From Rhynchopus euleeides (lineage: Eukaryota; Euglenozoa; Diplonemea; Diplonemida; Diplonemidae), in assembly GCA_963210315.1 (NCBI GenBank), contig OY723254.1, positions 2,324,379 to 2,388,378 on the forward strand: 64,000 bases of DNA, in the 5' to 3' direction. Below are positions 43,889 to 55,053 of this stretch, piece by piece; position 1 is the stretch's first letter; each line of letters opens with the position of its first letter. The notes under the pieces were generated by a model. That model ran no database searches and had not been told where the DNA came from. It worked only from the letters and a program-made list of their open reading frames with translations. The translations under genes were made by a program, and so were the position numbers.

Positions 43889-45424
43889 ATGAATATTGTA
43901 CTCGCGCTAGGAGCATTGACCGTCGCGTCGGCACCAGAGCAGGTCTTAGGTCCCAGCGGTCTGTTCGAGAGCAGGGTGAACACTTCGTGGCCGAATGGAC
44001 AGGGCCTGGAAAACATCATGCAGGACAGGCTGCAGACGAAGCTTGCGGAGTGCCCGCAGAACACCGAGCTACTTGACATCAAGGAGACACTCACCGCATC
44101 AGCTGGTGTCGACATTGAGACGGGCTTGGCAGCCTCTGGGAAGGACCTCGACGCGAGCACCCTGCAGGATCTGAAGAAGCGTCTCGACTCCATCACGTGC
44201 GGCAGCGTCAAGCCTCCGACGACCGCTGGGTCGATGGACCTGCAGCAGATCCGCGACCAAGTCTCCAAGATGCTCGAGGAGTGCCCCAACACCGATGCGC
44301 TCATTGACATTGAGAAGGACGTGTCCGCAGCGAAGGACTTCGATGCCAACACCCTGCAGGATTTGAAGAAGCGTCTCGACTCCATCACGTGCGGCACCAA
44401 CAAGCCTCCAACGACCGGCGAGTCGAAGGACCTGCAGCAGATCCGCGACCAGGTGTCGACGATGCTGAAGGAGTGCCCCAACAACACTGCGCTCATTGAC
44501 ATTGAAAAGATGGTGTCCGATGGCACTTACCTTGTCTTCATGACCCTGCCGCAGCTGAAGAAGCGTCTCGACTCCATCACGTGCGGCACTAGCAAGCCTC
44601 CAACGACCGGCGAGTCGAAGGACCTGCAGCAGATCCGTGAGAAGGTGTCGCAGATGCGGAAGGAGTGCCCCAACAACGATGCGCTCATTGACATTGAAAG
44701 GATGGTGTCCGATGGCACTTACCTTGTCTTCATGACCCTGCCGCAGCTGAAGAAGCGTCTCGACTCCATCACGTGCGGCACCAACAAGCCTCCAACGACC
44801 GGCGAGTCGAAGGAACTGCAGCAGATCCGTGAGAAGGTGTCGCAGATGCGGAAGGAGTGCCCCAACAACGATGCGCTCATTGACATTGAAAAGATGGTGT
44901 CCGATGGCACTTACCTTGTCTTCATGACCCTGCCGCAGCTGAAGAAGCGTCTCGACTCCATCACGTGCGGCACCCACGTGCCTTCGACGTCGGGCGCCCA
45001 GAAGGAACTGCAGGAGCTCCGTGAGAAGGTTTCTATGCTGCTGAAGGAGTGCCCCGAGAACGCTGACCTCCTCGACATTGAGAAGGAGGTGTTGTCCTCT
45101 GAGAAGGCACTGGGTGCCCGCAGCCTGCAGGCTCTCGTGACGCGTCTGGACACCATCCCGTGTGATAGCGGTAGGCGTCCTGCAGGCCCCAGCAACCCTC
45201 CTAGTGACCGCGGATCCTCCGACTCCGAGTCGTTGCTGTGGGCCATCCTCGGTGGTGTTGGTGCTCTCTGCCTTAGTGCTTCTGTAGTTGCTGTCGCTCT
45301 GTGCCGCCGCCGCCACAGGACCCGAGATGAGGACCAGTACGTTCCCGTGATGCCGGAGCCCATGCATGATACGTACGATGAGATGCCGGACTCGTCGCCG
45401 AAGGACGCCCTGGACGCTGTCTAG
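43889..45424 (+). CDS. Repeat-bearing type I surface protein 1
   Basis: 511 residues. The ATG follows CACGTAG and a leader, GTCTCAAACACAACCAACC, that is shared word for word with surface gene 2. Residues 1-16 (MNIVLALGALTVASA) are a signal peptide. The ectodomain is about six copies of a unit of about 64 residues: CGTxKPPTTGESKDLQQIR, then MxKECPNNxALIDIEK, then LPQLKKRLDSIT. Two adjacent 192-bp units (44527-44718 and 44719-44910) are almost identical, a sign of recent unequal exchange. The pattern of one Cys before and one within each unit suggests a disulfide-bonded helical bundle. Near the C terminus a membrane helix (LLWAILGGVGALCLSASVVAVAL) is followed by a basic RRRHR stop-transfer and a short acidic cytoplasmic tail. 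Role unknown; a surface coat or adhesion protein is likely. Confidence 0.75.
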   Translation: MNIVLALGALTVASAPEQVLGPSGLFESRVNTSWPNGQGLENIMQDRLQTKLAECPQNTELLDIKETLTASAGVDIETGLAASGKDLDASTLQDLKKRLDSITCGSVKPPTTAGSMDLQQIRDQVSKMLEECPNTDALIDIEKDVSAAKDFDANTLQDLKKRLDSITCGTNKPPTTGESKDLQQIRDQVSTMLKECPNNTALIDIEKMVSDGTYLVFMTLPQLKKRLDSITCGTSKPPTTGESKDLQQIREKVSQMRKECPNNDALIDIERMVSDGTYLVFMTLPQLKKRLDSITCGTNKPPTTGESKELQQIREKVSQMRKECPNNDALIDIEKMVSDGTYLVFMTLPQLKKRLDSITCGTHVPSTSGAQKELQELREKVSMLLKECPENADLLDIEKEVLSSEKALGARSLQALVTRLDTIPCDSGRRPAGPSNPPSDRGSSDSESLLWAILGGVGALCLSASVVAVALCRRRHRTRDEDQYVPVMPEPMHDTYDEMPDSSPKDALDAV

Positions 45425-46270
45425 TGCGCAGCACGTTTATGAATACCATGTCTGACATGGCCCAACAGCTTCCTTGTCCTTGATCTGCGACGCACTCGCG
45501 TGGCCCCTCGCTGAGTCAGTCGCTTATCCTGTCACAAGATCGCGACCGCACCCAAGTGCTTTCGGCGTTCTCGACCCTTTCCTCGCTTTCACTTACGTTC
45601 TTTCACGTTTTTTCTTGGGTTTCATTCGTTTGAACTGTTTGTTATGTACGTGTAGGCAGATCTTGGCTATTCCCTACGAAGTTGTCTTGTGAAGCCTTCC
45701 CTGCCACGCGGAGTGCCAGGGTCTGGTGCTGTCCTGTTCGACGAGATGGTGGTGTTGAACAAGACTGGCATAAAGTTATATTTCCCTCTCCATATGCAAT
45801 ACTGCAACTCTCTCATTCATTGCTTTCCACACATTTCCTCCGTGACGGCCCTTCTTTTTCCGCCGCTACCTTGAGACCACGAAACAGATCTCCAATGGCC
45901 ACGGCGGCACCTATCACGCATATTTTTGTTTTCACGCACACTTGCGAGCAGGAAATGTCACTCCACCACAGCCCAACGGTGCTCCACACACCACTAGCCT
46001 CCCCATCGCAGGAGTTGAGGCATTTGTGTGTGGAAGCGTCAACGCATCACAAACATAATACGAGTAAAGAGCGGCTGTACTGGAGTGACTTTTTTTGTCA
46101 TGCTGCCCAGGTGGCGGCTTTTGTTTCCCCACTCCCCTGACCCTCCCCAAGAACTGCAGCACCCTATTGGTGATGTGAGTGGCCACAGGGCAACTCGCAT
46201 ATTGCAAAGAACATCACCTCGCTGGAAACCGAAGGGTATATGGAAACAGATGAAAACGGCAGGGGAACCT
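45425..46270. other. 3' flank of surface gene 1, partly duplicated downstream of gene 2
   Basis: The block 45675-45870 (TACGAAGTTGTCTTGTGAAG to CGCCGCTACCTTGA) recurs at 52566-52755 after surface gene 2. The stop-codon surroundings (TAGTGCGCAGCAC) are shared too. The surface gene was therefore duplicated together with its 3' flank. No gene is supported here. Confidence 0.55.
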
Positions 46271-46558
46271 GTCTTCTCCTGCCTTTGTCATCTACTCGAT
46301 GTGCAGCGCTGCTGGGATGCTCGGGTCGGAGTGCTTCTGGCAGCAGTCCAGCATGAGCGTCTGTCTGCTCCGCGCTCATCGTCACCTCCTGCCTGCTCAC
46401 CCCCAACCAGAGAGCCCAGTTCTTCTTCTTCCCTGTTAAGGCACTGCACATTGCCTACCTCTGGTGCGTGGCTACGGCACCCTGCGCTTTGTCCTCTCCC
46501 TCAGTGGAGCACGGGCCTCCCATGTCGGCGGAGGCCTGTTTGGATTGTCTGTTCTGGG
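46271..46558 (+). pseudogene. Decayed fragment of the rhomboid-like gene
   Basis: The sequence aligns by eye with the second half of the gene at 38202-39080: TTCTCCTGCC, CATCTACTCGATGT, GCGCTCATCGTCACCTCCTG, CTGCTCACCCCCAACCAGA, TTCTTCTTCCC and the CTGCACATTGCCTACCTC stretch are present in the same order. About 105 bp between GGCAG and CAGCATGAGC are missing, with several small indels, and the frame is lost. It lacks the 5' half. It sits between the two surface-protein genes, so it probably arrived with the segment duplication. Confidence 0.75.
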
Positions 46559-46713
46559 ATCCCAGTGGAACAAGGAACTTCCCCTCGGCCCCAGCAGGTC
46601 GCACAGCTTTATTTAGGAATGTGGCTCTGCCGATGCATGCGTCCATCATTTTTGAATCGAATCCACACCGCATGCCCACACAGGTCTCAAACACAACCAA
46701 CCAACCCGTTGCA

Positions 46714-49700
46714 ATGAATATTGTACTCGCGCTGGGCGCATTGACCGTCGCGTCGGCACCCCAGAATGTGTTAGATCCGAACGGTATGTTCGGGAGCCTG
46801 GTGAACTCCTTGGGTGGCACCGCATCGTCGAACGGGATCTACAGCGTGGCGTCCCTCGAGGAACAGTTGAACAACGTCGACTGCAGCAACAAGTCGGCTG
46901 TGGCAGACATCCAGGACAATATTGAAATTGTGAAGCAGGTCCCAGGGATGGAGAATCTCACGGCGAAGGCCACGGCTGTGTTCGACAACTGCGAGAAGAT
47001 GCACATGGGGCAGGTCGACCCGGCAGACGTCCACGAGGGGCTGTACCGCAAGCTGCACAGCCTGAACTGCCCCCGCGATGTCACTCACGAGATGAGCCTC
47101 CTGATCAACCAGACGGACGCCCACAACGCTGCAGCGGTGGAGGAGGTGCACGCAAAGCTGGATGCCCTGCAGTGCGACCCGTCGCAGCCGAATGTGCAGG
47201 ACCTGCTCAAAACCGTGCAGGAGAAGCTGCAGACGAAGCTTGCGGAGTGCCCGAAGAACACCGAGCTGCTTGAGTTCAAGGATGCGCTCACCACATCAGC
47301 TGGTGTCATGCCGAGTGTCCAGATGTTGGAGCAGCTGAATGAGGCAATCGACTCCGTCAAGTGCGACGCCGTGCGGCCCCCGACGACTGACGTGCAGGGA
47401 ATGCTGAAGGAGGTGCACGAGATGCTTGCGGCAAAGCTGAGGGAGTGCCCGAACAACACCGAGCTGCTTGCCCTCAAAGAGAAGTTGAGCATGACGGCGG
47501 CCTCTGTCCCCACTGTTCAGATGCTGGAGGAGGTGATGCAGAAGATCGACTCCATCAAGTGCGATGTTAAGCCCCCGACGACTGGTGTGCAGGATCTGCT
47601 CCTGGAGGTGCAGGCCAGCCTTGAGAAGAAGCTTTCTGAGTGCCCGAACAATGCCGACCTGCTCGCCTTGAAGGAGCAGGTCATGTCGTCCAACAGGGCT
47701 TACACTGTCCAGGATCTCGAGGAAGTGATGGAGAAGATTGGGGCCATCAAGTGCGACACCAACAAGCCGCCGACGACTGACGTGCAGGAGCAGCTGAAGG
47801 AGGTGCACGAGAAGCTCGCGGCAAAGCTGAGGGAGTGCCCGAACAACACCGAGCTCCTTGCCCTCAAGGAGAAGTTGAGCATGACGGCGGGCACTGTCCC
47901 CACTGTTCAGATGCTGGAGGAGGTGATGTTCGCGATTGACTCCATCAAGTGTGATGTCAAGCCTCCGACGACTGACGTGCAGGAGATGCTGAAGGAGGTG
48001 CACGAGATGCTTGCGGCAAAGCTGAGGGACCGAACAACACCGTGGAGTGCCCGAACAACACCGAGTTGCTTGCCCTCAAGGAGAAGCTGAACATGCCGAC
48101 GTTCGCTGTCCCTACTGTTCAGATGGTGGAGGAGCTGATGCAGAAGATTGACTCCATCAAGTGCGATGTCAAGCCGCCGACTACTGACGTGCAGAGCATG
48201 CTGAAGGGGGTGCATGAGATGCTTGCGGAAAAGCTGAGGGAGTGCCCGAACAACACCGAGTTGCTTGCCCTCAAGGAGAAGCTGAGCATGACGACGGTCG
48301 CTGTCCCCACTGTTCAGATGTTGGAGGAAGTGATGGACACGATTGACTCCATCAAGTGCGACGTCAAGCCTCCGACGACCGATGTCCAGGAACAGCTGAA
48401 GGAGGTGCACGAGAAGCTCGCGGCAAAGCTGAGGGAGTGCCCCAACAATACCGAGCTGCTTGCACTCAAGGAGAAGTTGGGGGTGTCTGCAGGCACTGTG
48501 CCGACTGTTCAGATGCTGGAGGAAGTGATGTACAAGATCAGCTCCATCAAGTGCGACGCCGTGCGGCCTCCGACGACTGACGTGCAGGAGACGCTGAAGG
48601 AGGTGCACGAGAAGCTTGCGGCAAAGCTGAAGGAGTGCCCGAACAACACCGAGCTGCTTGCCCTCAAGGAGAAGTTGAGCATGACGACGGCCGCTGTCCC
48701 CACTGTTCAGATGCTGGAGGAGCTGGCGGAGAAGATCGACTCCATCAAGTGCGACACCAACAAGCCGCCGACGACTGACGTGCAGGAGATGCTGAAGGAG
48801 GTGCACGAGAAGCTTGCGGCAAAGCTGAGGGAGTGCCCGAACAACACCGAGCTGCTTGCTCTCAAGGAGAAGTTGAGCATGACAACTGGCGCTGTGCCGA
48901 CCGCTCAGATGGTGGAGGAAGTGATGGCAAAAGTCGACTCCATCAAGTGCGACGTCAAGCCTCCGACTACTGACGTGCAGGAGATGCTGAAGGAGGTGCG
49001 TGCTGAGCTGGAGGCAAAGCTGAAGGAGTGCCCGAAGAATGACGAGCTCCTTGCCCTCAAGGAGAAGGTGATGTCCTCGAACAGGGTTCCCACCACTGAT
49101 GTCCTCGAGCAGCTGAAGGAGAAGATCGGGTCCATCAAGTGCGATGTCAAGCCGCCGACGACTGATGTCCAGGAGATGCTGAAGGAGGTGCACGAGGAGC
49201 TTGCAGAGAAGCTGAAGGAGTGCCCGAAGAACGACGAGCTGCTTGCCCTCAAGGAGAAGTTGAGCATGGCGGCGGGCACTGTTCCCACTGTTCGGATGCT
49301 GGAGGAGCTGGTGGAGAAGATCGACTCCATCAAGTGTGATGTCAAGCCACCGACTACTGACGTGCAGGAGATGCTGAAGGAGGTGCGTGCTGAGCTGGAG
49401 CAGAAGCTGAAGGAGTGCCCGAAGAACGACGAGCTCCTTGCCCTCAAGGAGAAGGTGATGTCCTCGAACAGGGTTCCCACCGCTGATGTCCTCGAGCAGC
49501 TGAAGGAGAAGATCGTGTCCATCAAGTGCGATGTCAACAAGCCGCCGACGACTGATATCCAGGAGATGCTGAAGGAGGTGCACGAGGAGCTTGCAGAGAA
49601 GCTGAGGGAGTGCCCGAACAACACCGAGCTGCTTGCCCTCAAGGAGAAGTTGAGCATGGCGGCGGGCACTGTTCCCACTGTTCGGATGCTGGAGGAGCTG

Positions 49701-52097
49701 GTGGAGAAGATCGACTCCATCAAGTGCGACACCAACAAGCCGCCGACGACTGATGTGCAGGAGCAGCTGAAGGAGATCCGCGATGAGCTGGAGGAGAAGC
49801 TGGAGGAGTGCCCCAAGAACGACGACCTCCTTGCCCTCAAGGAGAAGTTGGCATCCTCTGCCAACGGGGCGCCCGCTGCCAGTATCCTGGATGAGGTGCA
49901 GAAGCGTCTGGACTCCATCAAGTGTGATGTCAAGCCGCCGACGACGAACGTGCAGGAGATGCTGAAGGAGGTGCGTGCTGAGCTGGAGGAGAAGCTGAAG
50001 CTGTGCCCGAAGAACGACAACCTCCTTGCCCTCAAGGAGAAGCTGCTGTCGTTGTTCACCAGCATTCCTGACGCCCAGACCCTGGGGGAGCTGAAGGAGA
50101 AGATTGAGTCCATCAAGTGCGACACCAACAAGCCTCCGACGACTGACGTGCAGGAGCAGCTGAAGGAGATCCGCGATGAGTTGGAGGAGATGCTGAAGGA
50201 GTGCCCCAAGAACGACGAGCTGCTTGCCCTCAAGGAGAAGTTGGCATCCTCTGACAAGTCCGCGCTCGATGCCAGCATCCTGGATGAGCTGAAGAAGCGT
50301 TTGGACTCCGTTAAGTGCGACACCAACAAGCCTCCGACGACTGACGTGCAGGAGCAGCTGAAGGAGATCCGCGATGAGCTGGAGGAGATGCTGAAGGAGT
50401 GCCCCAAGAACGACGAGCTGCTTGCCCTCAAGGAGAAGTTGGCGTCCTCGAAGGCACTCGATGCCAGCATCCTGGATGAGCTGAAGAAGCGTCTGGACGC
50501 CGTCAAGTGCGACACCAACAAGCCTCCGACGACTGACGTGCAGGAGCAGCTGAAGGAGGTGCGTGCTGACCTCGAGAAGAAGCTGAAGGAGTGCCCGAAG
50601 AACGACGAGCTCCTTGCCCTCAAGGAGAAGACGATGTCCTCGAACAGGGTTCCCACCGCTGATGTCCTCGAGCAGCTGAAGGAGAAGATCGGGTCCATCA
50701 AGTGCGATGTCAAGCCGCCGACGACGACAAACTCCACTTCTGACTGCATCGGGCGTGTTTCCTTGTGGGAAGACGACAAGCGTGAGGCGTGCTGCATCAC
50801 CCAGCGCCTGGGTTGCAAGCCCGTGCAGGAGTTCTCTTGCCGTGCGACAGACTCTGACCCGCTGACAGGCTGGGACCGCGCCAGGAAGGCCTACTGCTGT
50901 GCCCACCACCAGCAGGCCTGTGACGACCTGAAGGAGAAGCTCTTCGACTGCACATACAGTGTTGACGCCACGAAGAAGCCATGGACCGCGGTGCAGCGCA
51001 AGTGGTGCTGCGAGAAGGAGAAGCAGCACTGCCCCGACAATGCTGCGGAGGAGAAGCGGCGCCTGAAGGACGTGTGCATGGACCTGGAGGAGAGCAGGAC
51101 GCTGCGTGAGAACAAGACCCTCGCTGAGAAGTGCTGCAAGAAGTTTGACATTGGCTGCCCCGCCCCCCACGACTGCTTCGACCTCACAGACAAGGACACC
51201 TGGGCCTCCGAGAAGAGTGTGTGGTGCTGCCGCTACAAGGATGTGTGCCAGACTGACTGCACGGCACCAGTGTCGGACATGTCGGCCGACGACAAGGACT
51301 TCTGCTGCACAAACAAGGGTGGGCGCGCCTGCACGACGGACTACGACGAGAAGGAGAAGAAGCGGGATGCCAGCAACCGCGAGGACGACAAGAACAACGG
51401 CAAGAAGGGCTACGGCGTGAGTGTAAAGCTGCACTGGTCGGTCGACGACATCTTCCAGAGCCCGAAGCACACACTGTGCCGCCTGCGCTCGACACTGGTG
51501 TTTGCGTCGGACCGTCTGCAGCAGGACCCGAGTGCCCTCCTTGTCACCTTCTTCGCCGCACTGCTCCCTGACGGGACGGAGCCGAGCCAGACACAGACAG
51601 AGTGGATCCAGCGCACATACGACGCGTGGAACGAGGAGTGCATTGCGGAGGAGCGCACCCGCATCAAGAACGGCGACGTCTCGAACGTGGTGTCGCGCGT
51701 TGCCATCGTCCTGGGCGAGCAGCAGTCCAACAACCCCTCCACCGGGATCAGCGCACACCTCCTCGCTGACTCCGAAGACCTGACCGAGGACATCATGGCC
51801 ACCCTCTCCTCCGAGTCCAGCTCTCTGCCGCTCCTGGCCGACCCCAAGGCCGTGGACCCCCACAGCAGCACCGAGAAGGAGAAGGAGAGCGAGTCCAAGA
51901 AGTCCGACTCGAAGGGGTGGCTGTGGGCCATCCTCGGCGTTGTGGGTGCCCTCTGCATGGGCAGTGCCATTGCCGCTGTGATTGTGCACCGCCGCCAGAA
52001 GCGCCGGGACGAGGAGCTCTACACCACTGTGATGACGGAGCAGATGCACGACGTGATGATGGACACACAGCAGAAACCCGACACGGCGCGTGTCTAG
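46714..52097 (+). CDS. Repeat-bearing type I surface protein 2, frame-shifted at about 48030
   Basis: Paralogue of the gene at 43889, with the same leader and signal peptide (MNIVLALGALTVASA). The ectodomain has about 18 units of about 67-70 residues: KPPTTDVQEMLKEVHEKL, then ECPNNTELLALKEKL, then VPTVQMLEEV and DSIKCD. A cysteine-rich region follows (about 50730-51340) with repeated W-x(n)-WCC-x(n)-C blocks (RKAYCCAHHQQAC, QRKWCCEKEKQHC, KSVWCCRYKDVC). After it come a helical domain, a membrane helix (WLWAILGVVGALCMGSAIAAVIV), a basic anchor and a cytoplasmic tail. At 48030-48046 an extra 17 nt repeat the neighbouring CCGAACAACACCG; this shifts the frame, which is closed at 48088-48090 in the first frame and open from before 48042 in the new one. 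Without those 17 nt the gene would read through. It may be a fresh pseudogene, an allele or an assembly error. Confidence 0.7.
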
Positions 52098-53463
52098 TGC
52101 GCAGCACAATTTACGAACGGAATGCCTGCAATGGCCGAACAACCACCCCATGACTAAAAATGCGTCGCACAAGCGTGGCCTCCATGCCAAGTGCCCTCTG
52201 CTGAGTCAGTCGTCATCCTGTAACAACAATGCGACGCCACCCAAATGCACGCACCCTTATCTGGGTGCCCCTGCCTTCCCCTCCCGCCCCTTCCGCACGT
52301 TCTTACACGTTTGTTTTTTCCGCACACTCGTGTGAGCAGAAAGTCACCCACCACAGCAAGCATCCAAACGTGCTCTATACACTAACCCCACCCTTCATCA
52401 GGCTCAGGGTGTGATTATCATTTCAGGGTTTGTGTGTAGAAGCGTCAACGCATCAAACAAACGAAATACAGGCTAAGAGCGGTTGCTGCTGAATGGTGAA
52501 GTGACTTTTTGTTTTCTTTGTGCGATGTTTTCGTGTGTGCGTAGAGGCAGATCTAGATGACTCCATACGAAGTTGTCTTGTGAAGCCTTCCCTGCCACGC
52601 GGAGTGCCAGGGTCCGGTGCTGCCCGGTTCGACGGGGTGGTGGTGTTGAACAAGACGGGCATAAAATTTCCTCCCAAGACGCAATACTGCAACTCTGGTA
52701 TTCCTTTCCACACATTTCCTCCGTGACAGCCCTTCTTTTTCCGCCGCTGCCTTGATACCACGAATGCAGATATCCAATGGCAACGGCGGCACCCATCGCG
52801 GAGTGCCAGTTCCAATTTTGTTTTTGTTAAGCTGTCCAGGTGGCGGCTTTCGTTTCCCCACACCCCTGCCCCTCCCCTCAGCAAACCAAAGAGCTTCAAC
52901 AAAAATAAAGGTGGAGTGAGTTACCACAAAATAACTCACAGCCTGCAAAAAAAATTTACCCCGTACACACCTCGCTGGAAAACGAAGAAAAAGAAAGATT
53001 TATGAACAAGCAAGGTGCCCATGCAAGCTTCCACAAGAATTATCTAAGGACAACAGGGGATATTGGAAAATGGGCGCCAAAAAAAAATACTGGTGCGTGT
53101 CAATACTGCGACTGAACACATGAGACTCCGGTTGATTTTCAGAAGGAAAAAGTGGATTGTGCCGGACGGGAGGAGTGCCGGTGCCCAGGATTGATTTCAT
53201 TTTGAATCCATGAGCTGTGCCACGCTCTTCATGACGCTCCATACAGCTCCACAACACACATGCCATTGAACCCAAGACAACTGCCCGGCCTTCACATCGT
53301 GAGGGCTCAGCCCTCTCTCTCTCTCTCTGGCTGTGCCCTCCACAGCAAAGAGAAGCCCTCTCTTTACACCGCACCACACCACCTGACCACCACCACCCCC
53401 ATTTCCAGAGACACGAGGGTGCGTGTGGTGCGTTGCCACACCTCCCCCCCCCCCCCTTCCCCA
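52098..53463. other. 3' flank of surface gene 2 and spacer
   Basis: 52566-52755 repeats the 3' flank of surface gene 1, with a further related stretch to about 52980. No gene is supported. The stretch ends with a run of C and the acceptor CCCCAG (53459-53464), six bases before the next ATG. Confidence 0.5.
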
Positions 53464-53469
53464 GCCACG

Positions 53470-55053
53470 ATGAAGCGTGGCTTCCTAAACGCCGCCTCCG
53501 GCGCAAAGCAGCAGCAGAAGAGGCAGCGGGGGGCAAAGGGCAGCCAGGGTGGTGCGCCCCCCGCCTCCTCAGCCACCCCGTCACCCTCCCCCACCCCTGC
53601 CGGCGACAAGGCTGCAGCGGAGGGCCAGGGCGTCCTGCCCGACTCGGGCCGGCTCTCGCACAGCAGCAGCAGCGACAGCGACAGCGGGGTGTCGCGATCG
53701 CCCAGCCTGTCGCCTGACCGCCCATCCGATGACACCGCCGATATGCCGCGGCAGGGGTCAGATGCGACTGCAGGCCCTGACATCGAGGCAATGCTGAGGG
53801 GCCGTCTCCTGGCTCAGCAGGACGTTGTGGAGGTGAAGGAAAACGCCCTTTCTTTAGGGCCTGGCACGCGGTGGACCAACACACGCAACCCGCATCAGCA
53901 CCCGGCGCATGAGGAGCTGCAGAAAGGGAAGCTGGCACAGCTGCGGCACCTGGAGGTGGTGCGGGCGGATGAAAGCATCCGCCCCTCAGAGGGTTTGGTG
54001 CAGGGCGCTTCGAAAATCGCGTCGCGGATAGCCGAGACGGTGAACGGCGTGTTTGCAAACAGGGATGTCATAACGATGCGCGTGCCCCACAGCGGGGTGC
54101 ACACCCGGATCCCCCTGAAACAGAACGTCATCCAGACCGTCCCGGCTGGGAGCTTCTGGGAGTCCAGCAAGATGGCACCCGGGATGGCAATCCTATCCGT
54201 GGGGGGGAAGTCGATCTACTCCGTGCCTGCCGCCAAACTCCTCGAGCCGGGCAGCCTGATCCCTGGCAGCACGGTGGATGTCGAGGTGGAGGTGCAGCGC
54301 CAGGGCCCCCTGCAGGTCAGCCTCGCGGGGAGCTGGCTGCGTGGGACGGCGACGCGGCGCTCCGCGGTGGATGTGAGGTGCCCCATCGCGGCGACACGCG
54401 AGATGGTGTCCCGCCTCACCACCTTCATCAGCGTGAAGCACAGCGGGGAGTTCCGCATCGTGACGGACAAGGCACACCACGGGTGCGACACCTACACCCC
54501 TTCCCTCGTCCTGCAGGACAGCCATACCGGACTCCTCTGCAACATCCACCTCTCCGCAACCTTCGAGGGCTCCACATGGCCCGGCATCGCCACCCGCTTC
54601 CCGGCAGACGTGCCCCTGGTTCGCGTGGTGCATGAGATGTCCCGCTCCTGGGGCCTCTACATCCCTGTCCTGGCGATCGAGCTGATGGCGGCAGCCCTGT
54701 CGGAGAGTGTGAACTGCGCCACAATCGGCTGGGCCAACGAGGCGTACACCCCAGAGGCAGGGTATGGGGCGCGGCTTGCTGCCTTCATGCAGTGGTATGG
54801 TGTTGTGTTCGACTGGGGGAGGGCCGAGGTGGCCCCCTCCAAATCGGGCGGCATGCTGGTGCCCGCGTTCCGCCCGAGGCAGGCTCCCACAGAGGACGGC
54901 GTGACCAGCTTCGTCGTGATCGACCCTGTCTCGGGGGGGAATGTCGCGGACCTGCGGGACTTCCACAGATTCCTCCTCATGTTGGCACGGAGCTCAGCGG
55001 TCTACTCCATCCCGTCTCGGTCATTAGAGCACATTATGGCCGACCCGCGGTAG
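53470..55053 (+). CDS. Nucleotidyltransferase-fold protein, DZF/OAS-like, probably catalytically dead
   Basis: 527 residues from ATG 53470, just after the C-tract and CCAG. The first 120 residues are low-complexity, with a basic start (MKRGFLNAASGAKQQQKRQR) and a Ser/Asp-rich block. The middle carries LAGSWLRGTATRRSAVDVRC, which has the order of the GS-x-x-GT-x-D loop of the nucleotidyltransferase fold but only one of the expected acidic residues. The C-terminal half looks like the helical substrate-binding part of poly(A) polymerase/OAS1 or of the DZF domain: VRVVHEMSRSWGLYIPVLAIELM, then FVVIDPVSGGNVADL. DZF proteins (NF45/NF90 type) have lost catalysis and bind partners and double-stranded RNA. 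A non-catalytic RNA-related role is likely; the exact family is uncertain. Confidence 0.5.
   Translation: MKRGFLNAASGAKQQQKRQRGAKGSQGGAPPASSATPSPSPTPAGDKAAAEGQGVLPDSGRLSHSSSSDSDSGVSRSPSLSPDRPSDDTADMPRQGSDATAGPDIEAMLRGRLLAQQDVVEVKENALSLGPGTRWTNTRNPHQHPAHEELQKGKLAQLRHLEVVRADESIRPSEGLVQGASKIASRIAETVNGVFANRDVITMRVPHSGVHTRIPLKQNVIQTVPAGSFWESSKMAPGMAILSVGGKSIYSVPAAKLLEPGSLIPGSTVDVEVEVQRQGPLQVSLAGSWLRGTATRRSAVDVRCPIAATREMVSRLTTFISVKHSGEFRIVTDKAHHGCDTYTPSLVLQDSHTGLLCNIHLSATFEGSTWPGIATRFPADVPLVRVVHEMSRSWGLYIPVLAIELMAAALSESVNCATIGWANEAYTPEAGYGARLAAFMQWYGVVFDWGRAEVAPSKSGGMLVPAFRPRQAPTEDGVTSFVVIDPVSGGNVADLRDFHRFLLMLARSSAVYSIPSRSLEHIMADPR

Noticed and set aside
47907..52190. 1427-codon minus-strand frame opposite surface gene 2
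   Set aside because: It mirrors the plus-strand repeats and has no signal peptide or domain; the plus strand has a signal peptide, cysteine pattern and membrane anchor.
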